Source: Actinomycetes bacterium
GTDB taxonomy: Bacteria; Actinomycetota; Thermoleophilia; Solirubrobacterales; Solirubrobacteraceae
Assembly (NCBI GenBank): GCA_023405705.1
Contig: JAEXXR010000524.1
Span: forward strand, 1 to 5,154
Direction: 5' to 3'
DNA length: 5,154 nt
Within the stretch, counting starts at the first letter, position 1. Each line of letters opens with the position of its first letter. Position numbers and translations under genes: made by a program. Below the pieces are notes generated by a model. The model did not search any database, had not been told where the DNA came from, and saw only the letters and a program-made list of their open reading frames with translations. Positions 1 through 4,543 of this stretch are shown here, piece by piece.

Positions 1-1169
1 CCGCCGAGCGCCCGCAGCAGGTCGGCCGCCAGGTCGTCCTCGTGCTCCAGGCCGACCGCGAGGCGCAGCAGGCCGGGGCGGGCGCCGCCGGCGTCGAGCG
101 CCTCCTCGTCGAGGACGCCGGCGAGCATCGCGGCCGGCGGCACGACGAGCGAGTGGACGCCGCCGAGGCTCGGTGCCAGCTCGAACAGCGCCAGCCGCTC
201 GGCGACCGCGGTCGCCTGCGCGATGCCGCCGTGCAGCTCGAAGGAGAGCAGGCCGCCGAAGCCCTCCATCTGCTCCAGCGCCAGCGCCCGCTGCGGGTGG
301 CGGTCGAGGCCGGGGTAGTGGACGGCGGCGACGGCCGGGTGCCGGTCGAGCAGCTCGGCGAGCCGCTGGGCGGTCGCGTTCTGGCGCGCGACGCGGACCG
401 CGAGCGTGCGCAGGCCGCGCTGCAGCAGCCACGCGTCGAAGGCGCCGAGCGTGCCGCCGAGCAGCAGCGAGGTCCGCCAGACCGCGTCGAGCAGCTCCTC
501 TGAACCGGCGAGCGCGCCGGCCAGCAGGTCGCCGTGGCCGCCGAGGTACTTCGTCGCGGAGTGCAGGACGAGGTCGGCGCCATGCTCGAGCGGTCGCTGG
601 TTGACCGGCGTCGCGAGCGTGTTGTCGACCAACACGCGCGCGCCGTGGCGGTGCGCGGCGTCGCTGACGGCGCGCAGGTCGGTCAGCTCCAGCAGCGGGT
701 TCGACGGCGTCTCCAGCACGACGAGCGAGGTGCGCTCGTCGATCGCCTCCACGAGCGCGGCGGTGTCGGTCTGGTCGACGAAGGCGACGTCGACGCCGAA
801 GCGCGGCGGCAGCTCCTGCAGGAAGGCGAGCGCGCCGCCGTAGAGGACGGTCTGCGCGACGATCCGCTCGTCGGGCTCGGTCAGCGCCAGCACCGCCGTC
901 GACAGCGCCGCCATCCCGGAGGCGAGCAGCTTCGCGGCCGGCGCGCCCTCCAGCTCGGCGACGATCGCCTCGGCGTGCGCGTGCGTCGGGTTGCCGTAGC
1001 GCGAGTAGAAGCGCTGCTCGCGGGGGCTGGTCGCGAGGCTGCGCAGCGCGGCGACGTCGCGGGCGGGGAAGGTCGAGGCCGGCTCGATCGCGGGCGTCAC
1101 GACGCCCTCGACCGCGCCGGCCCGCTGCAGCGCCGTCTCGCGACGCCGGCGCTCGGACTGGTCGCTCAT
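1..1169 (-). CDS. PLP-dependent Cys/Met metabolism enzyme (cystathionine gamma-synthase / methionine gamma-lyase type), 3' end cut by window edge
   Basis: Cytosolic fold-type I PLP enzyme acting on sulfur amino acids or their homoserine esters. Translating the minus strand gives 389 residues without a stop before base 1. The family is usually 380-400 residues, so only a few residues are likely missing. Visible landmarks are the substrate/phosphate-binding YSRYGNPT (Y55, R57), the ring-stacking tyrosine in LYGG (Y110), ETPSNP (153-158), PLP-ring aspartate D182 in DNT, the Schiff-base lysine K207 in SATKYLGGH, SLGG (334-337) and the carboxylate-binding arginine R369 in LLRLAVGLE. The stretch LYGGALAFL and the region round K207 look more like methionine gamma-lyase than MetB, but the lyase cysteine position holds Gly (G112). 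The usual Glu after SLGG-x is His339 and the usual MTH motif is absent, so the exact reaction is not assigned. An in-frame ATG lies four codons upstream (1181). The 1169 start is preferred because a TATGCT box fits a leaderless start there. Confidence 0.93.
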   Translation of the reverse strand, partial: MSDQSERRRRETALQRAGAVEGVVTPAIEPASTFPARDVAALRSLATSPREQRFYSRYGNPTHAHAEAIVAELEGAPAAKLLASGMAALSTAVLALTEPDERIVAQTVLYGGALAFLQELPPRFGVDVAFVDQTDTAALVEAIDERTSLVVLETPSNPLLELTDLRAVSDAAHRHGARVLVDNTLATPVNQRPLEHGADLVLHSATKYLGGHGDLLAGALAGSEELLDAVWRTSLLLGGTLGAFDAWLLQRGLRTLAVRVARQNATAQRLAELLDRHPAVAAVHYPGLDRHPQRALALEQMEGFGGLLSFELHGGIAQATAVAERLALFELAPSLGGVHSLVVPPAAMLAGVLDEEALDAGGARPGLLRLAVGLEHEDDLAADLLRALG

Positions 1170-1176
1170 GGGGTCG

Positions 1177-1182
1177 AGCATA
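1177..1182 (-). promoter_or_regulatory. Putative -10 box TATGCT of the PLP-enzyme gene
   Basis: On the minus strand TATGCT matches TAnnnT and ends seven bases before the ATG at 1169, so transcription would start at or next to the start codon. There is no Shine-Dalgarno-like purine run before either candidate ATG, and no clear -35. The box overlaps the alternative ATG at 1181-1179, which would then lie upstream of the transcript. The rest of the 1183-1280 gap is GC-rich with no other signal I can support. Confidence 0.4.
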
Positions 1183-1280
1183 GGCGCGCGGCGGCAGAAC
1201 GCCGGAAGCCGGGCCGGCCGGGGCGAGGGGCGGCGCCGGACTGCGCACGTCGCGTCGGGGCGTCGTCGCCGCGATGATTG

Positions 1281-1294
1281 TTAGGGTGGCCTAA
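1281..1294. promoter_or_regulatory. Iron-box-like palindrome (DtxR/IdeR type) over the lipoprotein start
   Basis: Perfect 5-bp inverted repeat TTAGG-GTGG-CCTAA. It matches 12 of the first 14 positions of the DtxR/IdeR consensus TTAGGTTAGSCTAA, but the remaining five positions of the 19-bp consensus do not match. Its last base is the A of the ATG at 1294. The gene behind it encodes an iron-siderophore type binding protein, which is just what such repressors control. A bound repressor would cover both the putative -10 (1282-1287) and the start codon. DtxR-type control is inferred from the match and context. Confidence 0.5.
1282..1287 (+). promoter_or_regulatory. Putative -10 box TAGGGT for a leaderless lipoprotein mRNA
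   Basis: TAGGGT fits TAnnnT and leaves six bases before the ATG at 1294, the spacing expected if transcription starts on the A of the ATG. The TAG at 1282-1284 is also an in-frame stop, and no other start codon lies between it and 1294, so the protein cannot begin earlier. AGGG within the same stretch could alternatively act as a weak ribosome site at seven-base spacing. Confidence 0.42.
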
Positions 1295-2355
1295 TGGTCC
1301 CCCGCAAGCTCCTCTCACTGCTCCTGCTGCTCGCCGCCGCCGCGCTCGTCGCGGCGGGCTGCGGCTCCGACTCCGACGGCGACGGCGGCGCGGCCGCGAT
1401 CGGCACCACCGCCGAGACGACGGCGGCCGACACCGCCGCCGCCACCTTCCCCGCCACCGTCACGCACAAGTTCGGCGAGACGACCGTGCCGGAGCAGCCG
1501 AAGCGGATCGTCTCCGTCGGGCTGACCGAGCACGACACGATCCTCGCGCTCGGCGACAGACCGATCGCGATCACCGAGTGGTACGGCAACCAGCCCGGCG
1601 GCGTCTGGCCGTGGGCGCGCGAGGCGCTCGGCGGCGACAGACCGACCGTCCTGCAGAACTCCGACGGCTTCGAGTTCGAGCAGATCGCGGCGCTGAAGCC
1701 CGACCTGATCGTCGGCACCAACTCCGGCATGAAGAAGGCCGACTACGAGAAGCTCTCCGCGCTCGCGCCGACGATCGCGGCGGCGCCGGGCGGCACCGAC
1801 TACTTCTCGCCGTGGGACGAGCAGGTCGAGCTGATCGCGCAGGCGCTCGGCAAGCCGGAGCAGGGGAGAGCGCTCGTCGAGGACGTCAGAAGACGGTTCG
1901 CCGACGCGGCCGAGGCCCATCCGGAGCTGAGCGGGAAGACGATCAGCTTCAACCAGAACGGCTTCTACGACGGCCTCATCTACTCCTACCCCGACGGTCT
2001 CAACACCGAGTTCCTCACCTACCTCGGGCTGGAGATCGAGCCGAGAGTGACGGCGCTGAGAGACAGAGCGGGCGAGCAGGTCGGCATCTCGGCCGAGCGG
2101 CTCGACGTGCTCGACAGCGACATCGCCCTCTTCGCCACCGAGCAGAGAAGAGACATCGCGACGCTGCTGAGAATCCCCACCTTCGCGAGACTCGCGGCGG
2201 TCAGAGAGCGCCGCGCCGTCTTCACCGACGGCACGCTCGCCGGGGCGATGTACTTCATGACCCCGCTCAGCCTCGGCTACGTCGCCGACCGCCTCCCGCC
2301 CGAGCTGGCCCGCGCCGCCGCCGGCGAGGCGCCGCAGGAGCTGGGCGGGGGCTGA
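1294..2355 (+). CDS. Iron-siderophore type ABC transporter substrate-binding lipoprotein (FecB/FhuD/BtuF-like fold)
   Basis: Extracytoplasmic, membrane-anchored receptor that would bind a ferric siderophore or similar chelate and hand it to an ABC importer. The 353-residue protein opens with PRK, a Leu/Ala-rich core and the lipobox VAAGC, giving lipid-modified Cys23, followed by a Ser/Asp/Gly/Thr/Ala-rich linker to about residue 52. The class III periplasmic-binding domain then runs to about 335: QPKRIVSVGLTEHDTILALG (68-87), LKPDLIVGTNSG (134-145), and a C-lobe with NTEFLTYLGLEI. Glu79 and Glu239 sit where this family has the two lobe glutamates that salt-bridge to permease arginines. The start is fixed by an in-frame stop at 1282. 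No permease or ATPase gene is beside it, so it is an orphan receptor here. Thirteen of 22 arginines use AGA, very unusual beside CGN-using neighbours. Ligand identity cannot be read from the sequence. Confidence 0.92.
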   Translation: MVPRKLLSLLLLLAAAALVAAGCGSDSDGDGGAAAIGTTAETTAADTAAATFPATVTHKFGETTVPEQPKRIVSVGLTEHDTILALGDRPIAITEWYGNQPGGVWPWAREALGGDRPTVLQNSDGFEFEQIAALKPDLIVGTNSGMKKADYEKLSALAPTIAAAPGGTDYFSPWDEQVELIAQALGKPEQGRALVEDVRRRFADAAEAHPELSGKTISFNQNGFYDGLIYSYPDGLNTEFLTYLGLEIEPRVTALRDRAGEQVGISAERLDVLDSDIALFATEQRRDIATLLRIPTFARLAAVRERRAVFTDGTLAGAMYFMTPLSLGYVADRLPPELARAAAGEAPQELGGG

Positions 2356-2365
2356 CCCGCCCGGA

Positions 2366-2412
2366 CGGACGTGCGCCCGGCGCGAAGGCCGGGCGCGGGT
2401 GCTGCACGTCCG
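2366..2412 (+). terminator. GC-rich hairpin after the lipoprotein gene, likely terminator
   Basis: Begins 11 bases after the TGA. An outer perfect 9-bp stem (2366-2374 with 2404-2412) encloses an inner 7-bp stem (2375-2381 with 2388-2394) around the loop GCGAAG, with an unpaired stretch at 2395-2403. An alternative inner register pairs 2373-2381 with 2388-2396. There is no T-tract, which is common for terminators in very GC-rich actinobacteria, so a terminator or 3' mRNA-stabilising role is inferred. Confidence 0.55.
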
Positions 2413-2427
2413 TGGCGGGGATAGGCG

Positions 2428-2449
2428 GCCGCCGCAGGTCCGCGGCGGC
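2428..2449 (-). terminator. GC hairpin just after the small helical-protein gene
   Basis: Perfect 8-bp stem GCCGCCGC/GCGGCGGC with the six-base loop AGGTCC, lying four bases past the TAG of the minus-strand gene (stop at 2456-2454). No T-tract follows on the minus strand. With the hairpin at 2366-2412, each of the two convergent genes has its own stem-loop in the 98-base gap. Confidence 0.45.
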
Positions 2450-2453
2450 TGAC

Positions 2454-2948
2454 CTACGCCGCCGCGGGCATCTCCTTCGCCTCCTCGGCCGCGAGGCCGA
2501 GCGAGGCGCTGCGCACGACCTCGACGTGTCTGCGCTGCACGCCGACGGCCCATCTCGCCAACTCGGTGACCTCGGCGATGCCGGCTCTCGCTGCGATCGT
2601 CTCGACGATCTCCCAGTGGCACAGCTCGCCCGCCTCGGCCATCGAGAGGAACTCGAAGCCGTCGAGCGCCTCCTCCTCGCCCTCGAGATAGGTTCTCGCC
2701 ATCTCGGTCGCCTCTCCCTTCGTCTCACGGGCCTTCTCGCGGATCGCCGTCTTGCGGCCCTCGAAGCCGTCGATCAGCTCGTCGGTGCGGCGCTCGGTCT
2801 CCTGCGCCTCGCTTCTCATCCGCGCAAGGTCGTCGGCGAACTCCTCGGCGCCCTCCATCGACGCGACTCTGCTCGTCGCCACCTGAGCGGCCTGCGCCAG
2901 GCCGAGGACCTCGGCGAGCTTCTCGTCGAGCGGCGTCAGATCAGCCAT
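2454..2948 (-). CDS. Small helical protein of unknown function, possibly ferritin-like
   Basis: A 164-residue soluble protein without signal peptide or membrane segment; I do not recognise it for certain. It is rich in Ala and Glu and should be almost all alpha-helix. Approximate helices are 5-30, 33-60 (with repeated Glu/Arg, ETERRTDEL), 62-98 (highly charged) and 99-148, with an Ala-rich tail. The last helix carries HWEIVETIAARAG (111-123) and H141. The His-aromatic-Glu-Ile pattern resembles the metal-ligand helix of DUF892/YciE-YciF ferritin-like proteins (typically HYEI), and the length is right, but the second Glu/His set on the first helix is not evident. Metal binding is therefore a guess. 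The start is well supported by AGGAGG seven bases upstream. Six of 14 arginines use AGA, a bias shared with the neighbouring iron-receptor gene. It is divergent from an OsmC-family gene, and a putative stress-type promoter lies about 47 bases upstream. Confidence 0.8.
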   Translation of the reverse strand: MADLTPLDEKLAEVLGLAQAAQVATSRVASMEGAEEFADDLARMRSEAQETERRTDELIDGFEGRKTAIREKARETKGEATEMARTYLEGEEEALDGFEFLSMAEAGELCHWEIVETIAARAGIAEVTELARWAVGVQRRHVEVVRSASLGLAAEEAKEMPAAA

Positions 2949-2955
2949 CGCGGTT

Positions 2956-2961
2956 CCTCCT
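2956..2961 (-). promoter_or_regulatory. Strong Shine-Dalgarno AGGAGG of the small helical-protein gene
   Basis: Perfect AGGAGG on the minus strand, seven bases before the ATG at 2948. It decides the start and is the only convincing ribosome-binding site in the window, in contrast to the other five genes. Confidence 0.85.
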
Positions 2962-2994
2962 TGGTACGGGTTCCAACGGTTCGTGGCGAGACCG

Positions 2995-3019
2995 GTACCC
3001 GCTCCGGCGCAGTCGAAAG
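2995..3019 (-). promoter_or_regulatory. Putative SigB-type promoter of the small helical-protein gene
   Basis: On the minus strand CTTTCG (3019-3014), a 13-base spacer and GGGTAC (3000-2995) fit the general stress sigma-factor pattern GTTT-N14-16-GGGTAY with one mismatch in the -35. Transcription would start near 2988, leaving a leader of about 40 bases that contains the AGGAGG. Assignment to a SigB/SigF-like factor is inference. Confidence 0.4.
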
Positions 3020-3078
3020 AGCCGGTGCCGGCGGCCTGACCGCGAGCGTGCCGAGACCGATCGCACTCCGCCTTGCGC

Positions 3079-3087
3079 GGGTAGGCA
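3079..3087 (+). promoter_or_regulatory. Putative -10 region GGGTAGGCA of the OsmC-family gene
   Basis: Part of the 12-mer GCGCGGGTAGGC (3075-3086) that occurs again on the minus strand before the metallophosphoesterase gene (4500-4489). Its TA starts 12 bases before the GTG at 3094, the same position as in other genes here. No -35 match stands out. TAG at 3082-3084 is also an in-frame stop, so translation must begin at or after 3094. Confidence 0.35.
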
Positions 3088-3093
3088 AGCCAG

Positions 3094-3600
3094 GTGGACC
3101 GCGACGCGCTGCGCGCACGCCAGGCACCGTTGAAGGAGCGCTACCGCGACGAGCCGGAGGCGGCGCTCGTCACGCTGTCGGCCGAGGGCGCGCTCGGCGA
3201 CGGGGTCTCCTGCTCGCTGCAGAGCGGGCGGGCGCTCGCCGTCGCGGGGCTGCATCCGGCCAGCGGCGGCGACGGCACGCTGCTCTGCTCCGGCGACATC
3301 CTGCTGGAGGCGCTCGCCGCCTGCGCGGGCGTGACGCTGGGCGCGGTCGCGACCTCGCTCGGGATCGCGGTCCGCGGCGGCACGGTGCGGGCCGAGGGCG
3401 ACCTCGACTTCCGCGGGACGCTCGGCGTCGACCGCGACGCGCCGGTCGGCTTCCGCGCGATCCGGCTCGCGATCACGGTCGACGGCGATGCCGACGACGA
3501 GCAGCTCGCGACGCTGCTGCGCCTGACCGAGCGCTACTGCGTCGTGCTGCAGACGATCGCGGCCGGGACGGCGCCGGTCGCGACGATCGCGCGCGGCTGA
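3094..3600 (+). CDS. OsmC/Ohr-family protein (thiol-dependent peroxide defence)
   Basis: 168-residue cytosolic protein with the OsmC-like fold, a family that reduces organic hydroperoxides through two cysteines. Both are present: Cys77 in LEALAACAGVTL and Cys149 in ERYCVVLQTI, in the usual places at the head of the central helix and in the late helix. SGDILLEALAAC (66-77) is the typical helix lead-in, and the strand AIRLAITVDGD with following helix DDEQLATLLRLTERYC is the usual C-terminal half. The second cysteine is followed by VV, not the common Pro, so it belongs to the broader OsmC-like group and not clearly to OsmC or Ohr proper. The start is GTG; an in-frame stop at 3082 excludes earlier starts, and there is no strong Shine-Dalgarno. 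All 15 arginines use CGN. It is divergent from the small helical protein and converges on the metallophosphoesterase. Resident reductant and substrate are unknown. Confidence 0.88.
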   Translation: MDRDALRARQAPLKERYRDEPEAALVTLSAEGALGDGVSCSLQSGRALAVAGLHPASGGDGTLLCSGDILLEALAACAGVTLGAVATSLGIAVRGGTVRAEGDLDFRGTLGVDRDAPVGFRAIRLAITVDGDADDEQLATLLRLTERYCVVLQTIAAGTAPVATIARG

Positions 3601-3624
3601 CCCAGCGCCAGCGCCGGCGCTCGC

Positions 3625-3673
3625 GAGCTGCGTCGATCTGCCTACCGCTGCGGTAGGCGCGTTGACGCAGCTC
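3625..3673. terminator. Long hairpin between convergent genes, likely bidirectional terminator
   Basis: An outer perfect 10-bp repeat GAGCTGCGTC/GACGCAGCTC (3625-3634, 3664-3673) encloses a perfect 8-bp repeat GCCTACCG/CGGTAGGC (3640-3647, 3651-3658) around a three-base loop CTG. A short internal loop of five bases on each side could add G-U and A-U pairs. It lies 24 bases after the OsmC-family stop and 8 bases past the end of the metallophosphoesterase gene, so it can serve both. There is no T-tract on either side. A dispersed palindromic repeat is an alternative. A separate 12-bp palindrome AGCGCCGGCGCT lies at 3610-3621. Confidence 0.6.
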
Positions 3674-3681
3674 CCGTCCGG

Positions 3682-4479
3682 CTAGTGGATCGCGGTCGCC
3701 TCGGCGCCGGGGAGCGGCAGCTCGAAGACGTGGAAGTCCCTGCCGAGCACGGGGACCGAGACGTTGTGGACCGGGACGCCGCCGATCGTCCCCGAGAAGC
3801 GGCCGGCGTGGGCGTGGCCGTGGAGCGCGAGCGTCGGCTCGTGCTCGCGGATCGGCGCCGCCAGCCGGTCGGTGCCGAGGAAGGCGGTGATCCCCTCGCC
3901 CTCGCCTTCGAGCGTCTCCAGCGCGGGGGAGTAGTGCAGCAGCGCGATCCGCAGCGGGCAGAGCGCGATCTCGCGCAGCGCGGCGTCGAGCGCCTCGACC
4001 TCGCGGGTCGTCTCGCGGTAGGCCTCGCGCAGCAGCGGCTCTCCGAAGTCGGGCAGGTGCGATCCCGGGAAGCCGCCTATGAAGCCCTTCGCGCCGGCGA
4101 TCCCGACCTCGACGCCGTCGATCTCGCAGATCGCCGCCTCGCCCTCCAGCAGCTTGATCCCGCCGTCGCGCAGCACCGCGCACAGCTCGTCGACGCGGTT
4201 GACGTGCCAGTCGTGGTTGCCGAGCACGGCGAAGACGGGGATCTCCAGCTGCCGGCAGGCGTCGGCGAGCACGGCGCCCTGCTCGGGCTCGCCGTGCGTC
4301 GTCAGGTCGCCGGCCAGCAGCAGCAGGTCGGCTCTGCCGCGCAAGGCCGCGAACGCCTCGATCGCCTGCTCGCGGTGGTCCTCGCGGCAGTGGACGTCGC
4401 CGGCCGCCGCGATCCGCACGATCCGTCTGCCCGCCTGCGCGGCCGCCGCGGGCCGCGGCTCGGTCTGCTCGGTCGCCAT
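3682..4479 (-). CDS. Calcineurin-like metallophosphoesterase
   Basis: 265-residue cytosolic phosphohydrolase of the dinuclear-metal calcineurin-like superfamily. All core motifs are present in order: GDVH (D28, H30), GDLTTHG (D58), GNHD (N88, H89, D90), LLHYSP (H182) and GHAH (H222, H224). These are the residues that hold the two metal ions and the phosphate. Residues 1-17 are an Ala/Pro-rich lead and no signal peptide is seen. The substrate (phosphodiester, phosphomonoester or nucleotide) cannot be told from the sequence. The frame stays open far upstream, but ATG 4479 is chosen because further extension would run through the opposite nucleotidyltransferase gene and the homologous core begins at about residue 19. 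Arginine codons are mostly CGN, with two AGA and one AGG. It shares a 64-base divergent promoter gap with the nucleotidyltransferase gene; no functional link is shown. Confidence 0.93.
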   Translation of the reverse strand: MATEQTEPRPAAAAQAGRRIVRIAAAGDVHCREDHREQAIEAFAALRGRADLLLLAGDLTTHGEPEQGAVLADACRQLEIPVFAVLGNHDWHVNRVDELCAVLRDGGIKLLEGEAAICEIDGVEVGIAGAKGFIGGFPGSHLPDFGEPLLREAYRETTREVEALDAALREIALCPLRIALLHYSPALETLEGEGEGITAFLGTDRLAAPIREHEPTLALHGHAHAGRFSGTIGGVPVHNVSVPVLGRDFHVFELPLPGAEATAIH

Positions 4480-4490
4480 CGTCCGGGGGC

Positions 4491-4515
4491 CTACCCGCGC
4501 CCCGCGGCTACTAAC
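4491..4515 (-). promoter_or_regulatory. Putative promoter GTTAGT-N13-GGGTAG of the metallophosphoesterase gene
   Basis: On the minus strand GTTAGT (4515-4510), a 13-base spacer and GGGTAG (4496-4491) resemble the SigB-type pattern, with the same spacer as the promoter proposed at 2995-3019. The TA starts 14 bases before the ATG at 4479, so the leader would be only a few bases or absent, in keeping with the lack of a Shine-Dalgarno. Confidence 0.38.
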
Positions 4516-4528
4516 GCCCCCGCGCCCG

Positions 4529-4537
4529 GGGTACTGC
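4529..4537 (+). promoter_or_regulatory. Putative -10 region GGGTACTGC of the nucleotidyltransferase gene
   Basis: GGGTAC lies 4529-4534 and its TA starts 12 bases before the ATG at 4544. No matching -35 and no Shine-Dalgarno are visible. It stands back to back with the GGGTAG box of the divergent gene, 32 bases away. Confidence 0.33.
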
Positions 4538-4543
4538 CACGGC

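Noticed and set aside
42..1277. Several plus-strand open frames opposite the PLP enzyme
   Set aside because: Shadows of the minus-strand gene; translations are Arg/Ala/Gly-rich without recognisable motifs.
1183..1280. SAM or other methionine-linked riboswitch before the PLP-enzyme gene
   Set aside because: The gap is short, no riboswitch core was recognised, and the -10-like box next to the ATG leaves no leader for one.
1281..1294. Fur box
   Set aside because: The palindrome does not fit the AT-rich 7-1-7 Fur pattern; the TTAGG/CCTAA arms fit DtxR/IdeR better.
1315..2622. 435-codon minus-strand open frame
   Set aside because: Antisense shadow of the lipoprotein gene that also runs into the small helical-protein gene; composition is Arg/Gly-rich with no domain.
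2949..3093. Small RNA or tRNA gene in the divergent gap
   Set aside because: No cloverleaf or conserved RNA motif; the content is explained by a ribosome site and promoter-like boxes.
1278..3656. 792-codon plus-strand open frame
   Set aside because: Extremely Arg-rich, low-complexity translation covering parts of three well-supported genes in other frames; a GC-rich shadow frame.
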